From the NCBI RefSeq assembly GCF_029335315.1, contig NZ_JARJLT010000053.1, positions 1 through 64,000 of the forward strand: a stretch of DNA of 64,000 bases, in the 5' to 3' direction. Shown one piece after another: positions 1 to 7,976 of this stretch. Source of the DNA: Pseudomonas citronellolis (GTDB lineage: Bacteria; Pseudomonadota; Gammaproteobacteria; Pseudomonadales; Pseudomonadaceae). Position 1 is the stretch's first letter. Each line of letters starts with the position of its first letter. The notes under the pieces were generated by a model. The model had not been told where the DNA came from, made no database searches, and saw nothing but the letters and a program-made list of their open reading frames with translations. The translations under genes were made by a program, and so were the position numbers.

Positions 1-155
1 AGTAGCAGAAGCATGTTCCTGCGAAGTTCGCCGATCAAACGCTCGCTTTGATTGCGCTTTCCACGATTTCTGGTGCAGCATCGAACGCGTTGCCGGCCCC
101 TGGCATGGCACCTGCATCGTGACAGCAGCCCATTCACCGACCGCAGAGATCCGAC

Positions 156-620
156 ATGCGCATCGTGCAAGCCACCCTCGATCACCTCGACATGCTCGCC
201 CCGCTGTTCGTCAAATACCGCGAGTTCTACGGCATGCTGCCCTACCCCGAGTCCTCGCGGAAATTCCTCGAGAAGCGTCTCAAGCGCAAGGAGTCGGTGA
301 TCTACCTGGCCCTGCCGGACGACGGCGACGACCGCCTGCTGGGCTTCTGCCAGCTGTACCCGAGCTTCTCCTCGCTGTCGCTCAAGCGCGTGTGGATCCT
401 CAACGACATCTACGTCGCCGAGGACGCCCGCCGCCAGCTGGTGGCCGACCACCTGCTGCAGCACGCCCGGCAGATGGCCCGCGAGACCAACGCGGTGCGC
501 ATGCGCGTGTCCACCAGCATCAACAACGACGTGGCGCAGAAGGTCTACGAGTCGATCGGCTTCCGCGAGGACACCGAGTTCAAGAACTACATCCTGCCGA
601 TCAGCGACGACCTCGTCTGA
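156..620 (+). CDS. GNAT-family N-acetyltransferase
   Basis: A 154-residue protein with the layout of a single-domain GCN5-related acetyltransferase, which would move an acetyl group from acetyl-CoA to an amine on an unknown small molecule or protein. The N-terminal strand (MRIVQATLDHLDML) begins like many GNATs. The central segment WILNDIYVAEDARRQLVADHL matches motif A, where the phosphate-binding RRxxG/A turn is partly degenerate (RRQLVA). The C-terminal VYESIGFRED is the usual GNAT 'Y..GF' end. The ATG at 156 has only a modest upstream AGAGAT. It stands alone before a binding-protein gene. The family is clear; the substrate is unknown. Confidence 0.85.
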   Translation: MRIVQATLDHLDMLAPLFVKYREFYGMLPYPESSRKFLEKRLKRKESVIYLALPDDGDDRLLGFCQLYPSFSSLSLKRVWILNDIYVAEDARRQLVADHLLQHARQMARETNAVRMRVSTSINNDVAQKVYESIGFREDTEFKNYILPISDDLV

Positions 621-713
621 TCCACGCCTTGCGCCAGGCTAGCCATGGCGTAACGCCAGTATTACAGTGAGGCATCGCACCTGCCGCCCGTAGTCCGGCG
701 GCCAAGGGGTTCC

Positions 714-1616
714 ATGAGCATTCCCCAGCGCCTGTTGCGTCACTTCACACTGCTCCTGCTGCTCGGCCTGCCGTTCGGTCTGAGTACCGCCCAGGCCGAG
801 ACCCTGCGGGTCGCCACCCTCGACTGGGAGCCCTACGTCGGCCCCGAGCTGCCCGGCCAGGGGCTGGCCAGCCGCATCCTCGACGAGGCCATGGCGCTCA
901 ACGGCGACCACGTCGAGCGGGTGTTCCTGCCCTGGCAGCGGGCCCTCAACGAAGCCCGCGAGGGCCGCTACGACGCGCTGATGCCGGCCTACCTGTCGGT
1001 GGACCGCAGCCGCGACTTCTACACCTCGATGCCGCTGCTGGACTCGCAACTGGGCTTCTTCCGCCGCCGCGACCACGCCATCGCCTACCGCCCCGGCGAC
1101 CTCGACAGCCTGCGCCCCTACCGCATCGGCGTGGTGCGCGGGTACGTCAACCAGCGCGAGTTCGACAACGCCGACTACCTGACCCGCGACGTGGTCAACA
1201 ACGACTGGCAGAACCTGGAGAAGCTCCTGCGCGGGCGCATCGACCTGGCCGTGGTCGACCGCTACACCGGCTACCACCTGCTGGCGCGCAACGCCCCGGC
1301 CCTGCGCGAGCAACTCGAATTCATCGAGCCGCCGCTGGAGATCAAGCCGCTGTACGTGCTGATTCCCAAGGTGCGCAACGGCGGCGAAGCGCTGGCGGCC
1401 AACCTCGATCGCGGCCTGCGCACCCTGCGCCAGAGCGGCCGCCTGCAACAGCTGATCGCCGACGCCCATCTGGAAACCGCCCAGGCCATGCGCGCGGTGG
1501 CCGATCACCCGCTAGCCGAGCAGGTAGACGGCGCCCCCGACCAGCGCCGCGCCCGCGAAGGCGCCGACAACCGCCCAGCGGCGCCAACCCTGAGCTGGCA
1601 GGCGAGCCTGCGCTAA
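714..1616 (+). CDS. Periplasmic solute-binding protein, family 3 type
   Basis: A 300-residue protein with a Sec signal peptide (about residues 1-28, ending AQA) followed by a family-3 periplasmic binding fold (TLRVATLDWEPYVGPELPGQG, later YRIGVVRGYV and a C-terminal lobe). Such proteins bind amino acids or similar small ligands; no permease or ATPase gene is adjacent, so it may be an orphan or sensor-type binder. A good AAGGGG ribosome site precedes the ATG. The last 35 or so residues are Arg/Ala-rich and lie antisense to the end of the convergent gene (105-nt overlap). They do not look like the binding fold, so the natural stop may have been lost. Confidence 0.8.
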   Translation: MSIPQRLLRHFTLLLLLGLPFGLSTAQAETLRVATLDWEPYVGPELPGQGLASRILDEAMALNGDHVERVFLPWQRALNEAREGRYDALMPAYLSVDRSRDFYTSMPLLDSQLGFFRRRDHAIAYRPGDLDSLRPYRIGVVRGYVNQREFDNADYLTRDVVNNDWQNLEKLLRGRIDLAVVDRYTGYHLLARNAPALREQLEFIEPPLEIKPLYVLIPKVRNGGEALAANLDRGLRTLRQSGRLQQLIADAHLETAQAMRAVADHPLAEQVDGAPDQRRAREGADNRPAAPTLSWQASLR

Positions 1617-3119
1617 ACCGTTTTCCAGCGCCTGCTCCAGCTCCGAAAGCGCCTCGAAGCGGCCCTCCGGCTCCGGCGCCAGGGCCCGCGCCAGGCAACC
1701 GTCCCAGCCCGGCGGAGGATCCACGCCCAATTCCGCCAGCGGCTGGTAGCGCGCCACCGCGCCGGCGTTCGGCAAGGCCAGCTCCGGCCAGCGCCCGCTG
1801 GCCAGCCAATAGGCGTAGGCGGCCACCACGAACTGCTCGGCGCGGCTGTCCAGCGCCTCGCCCCGGCGCAGCTCCGGCGCCAGCGGCAATACCCCTTCAG
1901 GCAGCGCCTGGCGCGGGCAGCCGGGAATCGACGCGGCGAGCTCCGGCAGCAGCAACAGCCGCCCGCGCTCGTTCACCAGCACCTGCCGGGGCGACACCCA
2001 GACGCCCCGCACGCCGCGCCGCTGCAGGGCGCGCAGGGCTTCCACCAGCTGCCGCAGCAACGCCAGCAGTTCCGCCGGCGCCGGCTTGCGCCAGGCGCCA
2101 CGCCAATCCGCCAGGCTGCGCCAACGCCCCGGCGGCCGGGCGAACAGCTGGTAGGCGTGCTGGCGTGGCGTGCGCGGCGACAGCACCTCCGGCAGGCTCG
2201 CCACCTTGCAGCCACGCAACGCCCACTCGCCCAGCCAGAACACCTGGTCGGCGGCCCGCGTCGCCGCCAACAGCCAGGCCTCGCGGCCATCGCGGTGGAG
2301 GGCGAGGAACAGTCGCCCCTCCGGGCCGTAGGGACAGGCCTCCAGCAACTGCCAACCCTCCAGTTCGATACCCGCCTGCAACACCGGCGGCGCCGGCCAG
2401 CCCGCCGGGATCGTCAGGCTCACACTGGCGACCAGGCATTGCGGTACCACCAGCGCCGCCGCGCCGGGCGCCGCCAGCAGGGGCGCGAGCAGCGCCTCCA
2501 GGTCGGCCTCGGCCACCTCCGCCAGGCCCGCCAGCAGCGGCCGCCGATCGATCACCTCGAGCAACGGTTGCGGCGCCAGCAGCAAGGCCTCGCCGGGATG
2601 CAGGGCCAGGTTGTGCTGGGTCAGGGTCAGCTCGGCCTGCTCGCCCAGGTGCCCGTCCTCGCGGCCGGGCAGCGCCTGCAACTCGCCGTCGCGATAACGC
2701 AGCAGGCCGACGTTGCCGCAGCGCAGGAAGTGCGCCTGGGCCCCCTGCACCAGCAGGATGCCGGCGGCCAGCCCGGCCAGCGGCTGCCCGGCGCGGGCGC
2801 GGCGGAACTGCTGCATGTTCAGCGAAGCCAGCACCTGGCGCAGCGCCTGCGCCTCGGTCCAGCCCTCGGGGCTGCAGGCGAAGTCGGCGAAGAGCGCATC
2901 CAGTTGCCACTCCAGCTCGCGCACCAGGTTGGGGCAATCACGCCCCCAGAGCAGCGCCAGCATGAACAGCCCCGGCCGCCCCGCCCGGCCACCCAGCCAG
3001 TGGGCGCGAACCCGCGCCGCCTGGGCCGGCAGGTCGGGCCCGGCTCCCAGGGCGAGGCCGGGTGAAGGTGAATGGCGAGCGGGAGGCAGCATGATCGGGG
3101 TTCCGGCGAAGTCAGACAT
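1512..3119 (-). CDS. PP2C-like/kinase-like fusion protein, probable double pseudoenzyme, C-terminal membrane anchor
   Basis: A 535-residue protein with the layout of the Pseudomonas 'bifunctional protein kinase/phosphatase' family: a PP2C-like part (about 30-230), a Ser/Thr kinase-like part (about 250-500) and one C-terminal membrane helix (515-533). Catalytic landmarks are missing in both halves. The PP2C metal Asp motifs are absent, and the usual GDSR segment reads GNVG (135-138). In the kinase part the HRD loop reads VWVSPRQV (373-380) and the DFG region reads LLPEL (390-394). It is therefore likely a regulatory scaffold at the inner membrane. AGAGG precedes the ATG at 3119; a second in-frame ATG lies about 10 codons in. 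It converges with the preceding gene. Confidence 0.7.
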   Translation of the reverse strand: MSDFAGTPIMLPPARHSPSPGLALGAGPDLPAQAARVRAHWLGGRAGRPGLFMLALLWGRDCPNLVRELEWQLDALFADFACSPEGWTEAQALRQVLASLNMQQFRRARAGQPLAGLAAGILLVQGAQAHFLRCGNVGLLRYRDGELQALPGREDGHLGEQAELTLTQHNLALHPGEALLLAPQPLLEVIDRRPLLAGLAEVAEADLEALLAPLLAAPGAAALVVPQCLVASVSLTIPAGWPAPPVLQAGIELEGWQLLEACPYGPEGRLFLALHRDGREAWLLAATRAADQVFWLGEWALRGCKVASLPEVLSPRTPRQHAYQLFARPPGRWRSLADWRGAWRKPAPAELLALLRQLVEALRALQRRGVRGVWVSPRQVLVNERGRLLLLPELAASIPGCPRQALPEGVLPLAPELRRGEALDSRAEQFVVAAYAYWLASGRWPELALPNAGAVARYQPLAELGVDPPPGWDGCLARALAPEPEGRFEALSELEQALENGLAQARLPAQGWRRWAVVGAFAGAALVGGAVYLLG

Positions 3120-3285
3120 GCCTCTGAATTGCAGCCTTCATGCCGACAGCTTTTTCACTCAAGCGCGGTAATATCCTGAAATCTGTCCCGGGTCGCGTCC
3201 CGCGACAAAGCGCCCCCCGCTGTAACGCGGTGGTGCCTATAATGCCGGGCTCGGCAGTTCACCACGCGGTTTTCAAGGCTCCTAA

Positions 3286-3945
3286 ATGGATTTCAACCCG
3301 ATCGACCTCGTTCTGCATCTCGACACCTATCTCTCGCTGCTGGTCAGCAACTACGGCGCCTGGATCTACGCCATCCTGTTCCTGGTGATCTTCTGCGAAA
3401 CCGGTCTGGTGGTGACCCCGTTCCTGCCCGGCGACTCGCTGCTGTTCATCGCCGGCGCCATCGCCGCCGGCGGCGGCATGGACCCCTGGCTGCTCGGCGG
3501 CCTGCTGCTGCTCGCGGCGATCAGCGGCGACAGCACCAACTACGTGATCGGCCGAACGCTCGGCAAGCGGCTGTTCAGCAACCCGAAGTCCAAGGTGTTC
3601 CGCCGCGACTACCTGGACCAGACCCACGCCTTCTACGAACGCCACGGCGGCAAGACCGTGACCCTGGCGCGCTTCCTGCCGATCGTGCGGACCTTCGCGC
3701 CCTTCGTCGCCGGCATGGCCTACATGCCCTACCTGCGCTTCCTGTTCTTCAGCGTCGCCGGCAGCATCGCCTGGGTCGGCGGCCTGGTGACCCTGGGCTA
3801 CTTCTTCGGCAACGTGCCGTTCATCAAGCAGAACCTGTCGGTGATGATCATCGCCATCATCGCCTTCTCCCTGGTGCCGATGCTCATCGGGGTGATCCGC
3901 CACAAGCTGGCGCGCGACGACAAGCCGCAGGCCTCGGAGCGCTGA
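3286..3945 (+). CDS. DedA-family inner-membrane protein
   Basis: A 219-residue multi-spanning protein of the DedA/SNARE-associated family, involved in envelope homeostasis, membrane potential and probably lipid flipping. Family hallmarks are visible: the re-entrant segment CETGLVVTPFLPGDSLLFIAG, the acidic/arginine motif GRTLGKRLF, and the conserved FLPIVRTFAPFVAGMAYM stretch. Length fits YqjA/YghB-like members. The ATG at 3286 has an AAGG element 8 nt upstream. The next gene begins 7 nt after the stop, so dedA and mtfA are probably co-transcribed. Confidence 0.93.
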   Translation: MDFNPIDLVLHLDTYLSLLVSNYGAWIYAILFLVIFCETGLVVTPFLPGDSLLFIAGAIAAGGGMDPWLLGGLLLLAAISGDSTNYVIGRTLGKRLFSNPKSKVFRRDYLDQTHAFYERHGGKTVTLARFLPIVRTFAPFVAGMAYMPYLRFLFFSVAGSIAWVGGLVTLGYFFGNVPFIKQNLSVMIIAIIAFSLVPMLIGVIRHKLARDDKPQASER

Positions 3946-3952
3946 CGGCGCC

Positions 3953-4771
3953 ATGTGGTCGCTCAGCGCCTGGCGCCGCCAGCGCTTCCTCGCCCGCCAT
4001 CCGCTGGATGCCGGGCTCTGGGCCGAAGTGCTGCGGCACCTGCCGATCCTCGACGGCCTGAGCGAAGAGGAACTGCGCCTGCTCGGCGAGCGGGCGCTGC
4101 TGTTCCTGCGCGACAAGCACCTCACCGCCCTGCCCGGCGTCGAGCTGAACGACTTCCGCTGCCTGCTGCTGGCGGCCCAGGCTCAGCTGCCGTTGCTGCA
4201 CCTGCCGGAGCTGAACTGGTACGGCGGCTTCCACGAACTGGTGCTCTACCCGGACGACTTCCTCAGCCCGCAGAAGCACCGCGACCCGGCGGGGGTGATC
4301 CACGAATTCGACGACGAGCGCAGCGGAGAGACCTCGCTGCAAGGCCCGGTGGTGCTGGCCTGGCCGGGAGTCGAGAGCGGCGGAGGCTGGGACGCCTACA
4401 ACCTGGTGATCCACGAGCTGGCGCACAAGCTGGACATGCTCAACGGCGACGCCAACGGGCTGCCGCCGCTGCACCGCGACATGCGCGTGGGCGACTGGTC
4501 GGCGGCCATGCAAGGCGCCTACGACGAGATGAACCGCCTGCTCGACCGCAACCCCGACGCACACACCGCCATCGACCCCTACGCCGCGGAAAACCCGGCG
4601 GAATTCTTCGCCGTCTCCAGCGAATACTTCTTCAGCGCCCCCGATCTGCTGCAGCGGGCCTATCCGAAGGTCTACCGGCAATTGGCCCTGTTCTACCGGC
4701 AAGATCCGCTGGCGCGCCTGCAACGCCTGCAGCACGAGAATCCCGACTATCAGGAAACTCCGGCGCACTGA
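3953..4771 (+). CDS. mtfA: MtfA-type zinc peptidase
   Basis: A 272-residue zincin-like protein. The metal site HELAH is at residues 154-158 and a downstream glutamate lies in the AENPAEFFAVSSEYFF stretch, matching MtfA, the cytosolic peptidase that binds the Mlc repressor and so affects glucose phosphotransferase control in enterobacteria. Whether an Mlc partner exists here is unknown. It starts 7 nt after dedA and is followed by the ppa promoter. Confidence 0.9.
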   Translation: MWSLSAWRRQRFLARHPLDAGLWAEVLRHLPILDGLSEEELRLLGERALLFLRDKHLTALPGVELNDFRCLLLAAQAQLPLLHLPELNWYGGFHELVLYPDDFLSPQKHRDPAGVIHEFDDERSGETSLQGPVVLAWPGVESGGGWDAYNLVIHELAHKLDMLNGDANGLPPLHRDMRVGDWSAAMQGAYDEMNRLLDRNPDAHTAIDPYAAENPAEFFAVSSEYFFSAPDLLQRAYPKVYRQLALFYRQDPLARLQRLQHENPDYQETPAH

Positions 4772-4781
4772 GCGATGTCTG

Positions 4782-4810
4782 TGGCTTGGCCACGGCAATC
4801 TGCCTATAAT
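4782..4810 (+). promoter_or_regulatory. Probable sigma-70 promoter of ppa
   Basis: A perfect TATAAT box lies at 4805-4810, about 40 nt before the ppa start codon. The matching -35 region is weak (TGGCTT at 4782-4787 with 17-nt spacing). The -10 is seen directly; its use by ppa is inference. Confidence 0.6.
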
Positions 4811-4851
4811 CCGCCGCACTTTTTCGGCCCGACCAACCCTTGGAGTCGTCC

Positions 4852-5382
4852 ATGAGCTACAGCAGCATCCCGGCTGGCAAAGACCTGCCGAACGACATCT
4901 ACGTCGCCATCGAGATCCCGGCCAACCACGCGCCGATCAAATACGAAATCGACAAGGACACCGACTGCCTGTTCGTCGACCGTTTCATGGCCACCCCGAT
5001 GTTCTACCCGGCCAACTACGGCTTCATCCCCAACACCCTGGCGGATGACGGCGACCCCCTGGACGTGCTGGTCGTGACCCCCTACCCGGTCGCGCCGGGC
5101 TCGGTCATCCGCGCCCGCCCGGTCGGCGTGCTGAACATGAGCGACGAAGCCGGCGGCGACGCCAAGCTGATCGCCGTGCCGCACGACAAGCTGACCGTGC
5201 TGTACAAGGACGTGAAGGAATACACCGACCTGCCGGCCCTGCTGCTGGAGCAGATCAAGCACTTCTTCGAGAACTACAAGGATCTCGAGAAGGGCAAGTG
5301 GGTCAAGGTCGAAGGCTGGGGCGACGCCGCCCAGGCCCACGACTACATCACCAAGGCCGTCGCCGCCTTCCAGGCCAAGTGA
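4852..5382 (+). CDS. ppa: Inorganic pyrophosphatase (family I)
   Basis: A 176-residue soluble pyrophosphatase that hydrolyses PPi to two phosphates and pulls biosynthetic reactions forward. Family I motifs are plain: [17 protein letters not shown] near the N-terminus and the metal-binding signature [10 protein letters not shown], followed by KLIAVPHDK. The ATG at 4852 is preferred over an upstream TTG because it follows a TTGGAGT ribosome site and gives the usual family length. It has its own promoter and a strong terminator. Confidence 0.97.
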   Translation: MSYSSIPAGKDLPNDIYVAIEIPANHAPIKYEIDKDTDCLFVDRFMATPMFYPANYGFIPNTLADDGDPLDVLVVTPYPVAPGSVIRARPVGVLNMSDEAGGDAKLIAVPHDKLTVLYKDVKEYTDLPALLLEQIKHFFENYKDLEKGKWVKVEGWGDAAQAHDYITKAVAAFQAK

Positions 5383-5405
5383 TGGTCGCGGGGTAACCCG
5401 CGCTG

Positions 5406-5434
5406 AAAAAGCCCCGCCTCGCGCGGGGCTTTTT
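5406..5434. terminator. Bidirectional intrinsic terminator between ppa and a lipoprotein gene
   Basis: AAAAAGCCCCGC and GCGGGGCTTTTT form a GC-rich hairpin with A and T tracts on either side, so it can end transcription from both convergent genes. Confidence 0.92.
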
Positions 5435-5445
5435 CGTTCCGGGCA

Positions 5446-5775
5446 CTAGAGGCACTCGCGCGCGGCGCGCTCGGCGGCGTCGCCCTCGACGCCCGGGCGC
5501 TGATACAGCGCAACCAGGCTGCCGCGCTCGTTGGCCGTGACCTCCAGCAGGCTGGCCGGCTCCCCGCCCTGGCCCTCAGGCAACACCAGGCGATAACCGA
5601 AGCGAATCTCCCGCTGCGCCGCCCCCGCCCACTTCGGCGCCAGGCAGTCGCGGTACACCGGCGGCGACTTCAGTGTTTGCAGGCGCTGCGCCGGCGCCTC
5701 CTCCTTCAACTGCCCCGGCGACTGACACCCGGCCAACCCCAGCAACAACAGCGCCACCAGATATCCCCTGCGCAT
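5446..5775 (-). CDS. Small outer-membrane/periplasmic lipoprotein of unknown function
   Basis: A 109-residue predicted lipoprotein. MRRGYLVALLLLGLAGC gives a short charged start, a hydrophobic core and a lipobox LAGC with the acylated Cys at residue 17. The rest has two or three Cys and no family I recognise. The start at 5775 is chosen because GGGAG lies just upstream and the lipobox then falls at the right distance; a longer frame upstream would bury the signal. It faces ppa across a shared terminator. Confidence 0.8.
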   Translation of the reverse strand: MRRGYLVALLLLGLAGCQSPGQLKEEAPAQRLQTLKSPPVYRDCLAPKWAGAAQREIRFGYRLVLPEGQGGEPASLLEVTANERGSLVALYQRPGVEGDAAERAARECL

Positions 5776-5915
5776 CCCCGTCTCCCGCCGAACGAACCTG
5801 CCGGGAAGGTTAGCAGCCCATTTCCCCGCCACTCCCGCCAACGCGGCAGCTCAACGTCATGCCGTTGGCGCAATTGGCATTAGGCAACCCCGGCCGAATT
5901 TGCTAAAGTGCGCGC

Positions 5916-6024
5916 CCACGATGCAGGCGCCAGGCGCCGCGTCCACAGAATCAAGGCGGTCGCTGCTTACCAGAAGTAAGGACGGACCACCCCCTGAAAA
6001 GCCGGCCACAAGCCGGCTTTTTTA
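5916..6024 (+). ncRNA. Candidate small RNA with its own promoter and terminator
   Basis: There is no reading frame here. An extended -10 TGCTAAAGT lies at 5901-5909 with a TTAGGC-like -35 at 5880-5885. About 110 nt downstream is a textbook terminator: AAGCCGGC (5999-6006) pairs with GCCGGCTT (6012-6019), followed by a T run to 6023. This would give a short stable transcript. The class is not recognised: it is not a tRNA, and similarity to SRP RNA was considered and rejected. The integrase gene begins 145 nt later, so the 3' end of this locus is a plausible integration target. The 5' end is estimated from the promoter. Confidence 0.5.
5997..6023 (+). terminator. Intrinsic terminator at the left island border
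   Basis: An 8-bp GC-rich stem (AAGCCGGC/GCCGGCTT), 5-nt loop and six-T tail. No protein gene ends just upstream, which is why a small RNA is proposed. Confidence 0.85.
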
Positions 6025-6168
6025 ATGCCCGCAGAAATCCACCAATGTCCGTCAAGCCCTGGAAAATCAAGGCTTTGAGACGTACCATCTGTCTCTCAAC
6101 GTCCACCAATAATCGATAGAATCTCCCGCCAAAGTGTGGGTGAAGGTGTGGGTAGATAGGGAGTCTGT
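6025..6168. other. Probable attL/integrase arm region
   Basis: The stretch between the terminator and the integrase start holds two copies of TCCACCAAT (6038-6046 and 6102-6110) and two copies of GTGTGGGT (about 6134 and 6147). Short direct repeats beside a tyrosine integrase are typical of arm-type binding sites. No matching core was found at the far end of the island by eye, so the exact attachment site is unresolved. AGGGAG at 6158-6163 is the integrase ribosome site. Confidence 0.45.
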
Positions 6169-7383
6169 ATGGGTAAGCTAACGACCAAGACCATCGAATC
6201 ATTGGCTAGGACGGCAGAACCCGGAAAAACCAACGATGGCGATGGGCTCTACTTTCAGGTAGCCAAAGGCGGCTCTTCGAGCTGGATCTTTCGCTACAAG
6301 CTGGACGGGCGAAGCCGCGAAATGGGACTAGGCCCCTTCCCGGTCATTACCCTCAGCCAAGCGCGGCAACTCGCAGCGGATCAGCGAAAACTTCTCGCGA
6401 CCGGTATCGATCCCCTAGCCGCCCGAGATGCAGAACGAGAAGCGAAGCGAGAGGCTGAGCGCCAAGCTGCAGCGCGTCGTACCACGTTCGAAGATCTTGC
6501 TCGCGATCATCAACAGGCCCATGGAGCCACCTGGTCTGAAAAATGGCGTAAGGGCTGGCTGCGGAAGCTAGAGCTATACGCATTCCCCATCATCGGGAAG
6601 CTATCGGCTGACGATATCCAAACCGAGCACATGCTGAGCGTCTTGCGGCCGATTTGGTCGACAAAAACGCGCACCGCCGATGAAGTGCGTGGACAAATCG
6701 AGCAAGTGCTAGATGCAGCAAAGGCTCGCCGCCTTCGCGGCGGTGACAATCCCGCCCGCTGGCGCGGCCATCTGGAAAACCTCCTCAGCAAAGCTGAAAA
6801 GAAGAAAGCTCGGCAACGCCAGCACTTCCCAGCCATGCATTGGCGTGACTTGCCGAAGCTGATGAGTAAATTGGCTCAAGACTCCAGTCGGGATGCCGTA
6901 GCCGCACGCCTGCTGATTCTAACTGGGGCTCGCTCCCACATGATCCGCTTCGCGCAATGGCCCGAGATGGATTTTGCAGCTGGGACATGGGCACTTCCGG
7001 CCGAACGCATGAAGATGAGAAAGCCATTCGTCATTCCCCTCCCCTCTCAGGCTGCGGATATGCTGCAAAGCCTACCTCGTACGAATTCACCGTATCTGTT
7101 CCCAGGAAAAGGCAAGAGTGGTGCCATACATGCCAATGCCATACGCAACCTCCTGCATAAGCTAGGGCACGCAGACATTACTCGACATGGCTTTCGCTCC
7201 ACATTCCGCGACTGGGCCAACGAGAACACTCACTACCCACGAGAGGTATGCGAACTCGCACTCGCTCATGACGAACGGGATCAGACCGAAGCCGCTTACT
7301 CTCGCTCAGACTTTCTAGAGAAACGCAGAGCACTGATGGCTGATTGGGCCGAATTCTGTACAAGCCACAAGCTGCAGGCATAA
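6169..7383 (+). CDS. P4-type tyrosine integrase
   Basis: A 404-residue site-specific recombinase. The N-terminus (LTTKTIESL... GDGLYFQVAKGGSSSWIFRYKLDG) is the DUF4102/arm-binding domain of P4-like integrases. A core-binding helix bundle follows. The catalytic domain has R255 (LTGARS), K282, H340-x-x-R343 (RHGFRS), H367 (LAHDERD) and the nucleophile Y377 (AAYSRSD). All catalytic residues are present, so it looks active. Base composition is lower in GC than the flanking host genes. It stands at the left end of the island, pointing inward. Confidence 0.95.
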   Translation: MGKLTTKTIESLARTAEPGKTNDGDGLYFQVAKGGSSSWIFRYKLDGRSREMGLGPFPVITLSQARQLAADQRKLLATGIDPLAARDAEREAKREAERQAAARRTTFEDLARDHQQAHGATWSEKWRKGWLRKLELYAFPIIGKLSADDIQTEHMLSVLRPIWSTKTRTADEVRGQIEQVLDAAKARRLRGGDNPARWRGHLENLLSKAEKKKARQRQHFPAMHWRDLPKLMSKLAQDSSRDAVAARLLILTGARSHMIRFAQWPEMDFAAGTWALPAERMKMRKPFVIPLPSQAADMLQSLPRTNSPYLFPGKGKSGAIHANAIRNLLHKLGHADITRHGFRSTFRDWANENTHYPREVCELALAHDERDQTEAAYSRSDFLEKRRALMADWAEFCTSHKLQA

Positions 7384-7976
7384 CTACCAAGCGTCACCGG
7401 CAGCAATCGGCAAATTGCACATCCGAGATTATGAATCAATCAGCAGGGCTGTTGCAGCGCATCGCGCCGGGCGTAGGCTCGGAAATAGTCGGCCAGCTTG
7501 TAACACGCGATGGCCTGTGCCCCTTGGCAGTCAGCGACTGCTCGGCGCAGAGGATCTGACGAGCGTTGTGCTCCCTTGACCTCTGCACTAGGTGAAGGCG
7601 CAGGAACCCCCACAGTTCGAGCCAAGGGCACAGATGAACTCACCGATAGGCCGTAGCGCCGCCGACCAGGCCACAAAACAGCAAGTACGCCTCGACGGCT
7701 ACAAGTGAGGACAAGCACAAAACTAGTGCTGCCCACTAGTTGCGGCCTGCCGCTGGCTGTCAGCGCCCATAACTTCCTCTGCGATGCCGTGCATTACCTC
7801 GACTGACTTGTCAGGGCATTTTGCTATTATTCAGTAACGGACAGGCACAGGGCATCGGGTCTGCTGCCGTACTCACTGGGAGTCGGAACTAGAGGGCATG
7901 GGGCATAAGAAGCAATGCCATGGCCCGCCACAATGCCAGGTACGCTCCCGACAATCTGCACAAAAAGGAATTTGGC
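7384..7976. other. Gene-free stretch with promoter of the ABC-3C operon
   Basis: About 590 nt without a credible gene; open frames here lack ribosome sites and recognisable content. Near its end is a likely promoter, CTGACT (7803-7808) and TATTAT (7825-7830) spaced by 16 nt, about 150 nt before the first ABC-3C gene. The long untranslated leader could hold control elements, but none is obvious. Confidence 0.5.

Noticed and set aside
639-3065. Several long open frames antisense or out of frame to the binding protein and kinase-like gene
   Set aside because: They arise from high third-position GC, have no ribosome sites and encode low-complexity Arg/Ala/Gln-rich products.
5940-5996. Resemblance to part of the SRP RNA apex (GCTGCTTACCAG...GGACC)
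   Set aside because: Order and strand do not fit the conserved 4.5S RNA hairpin; taken as chance.
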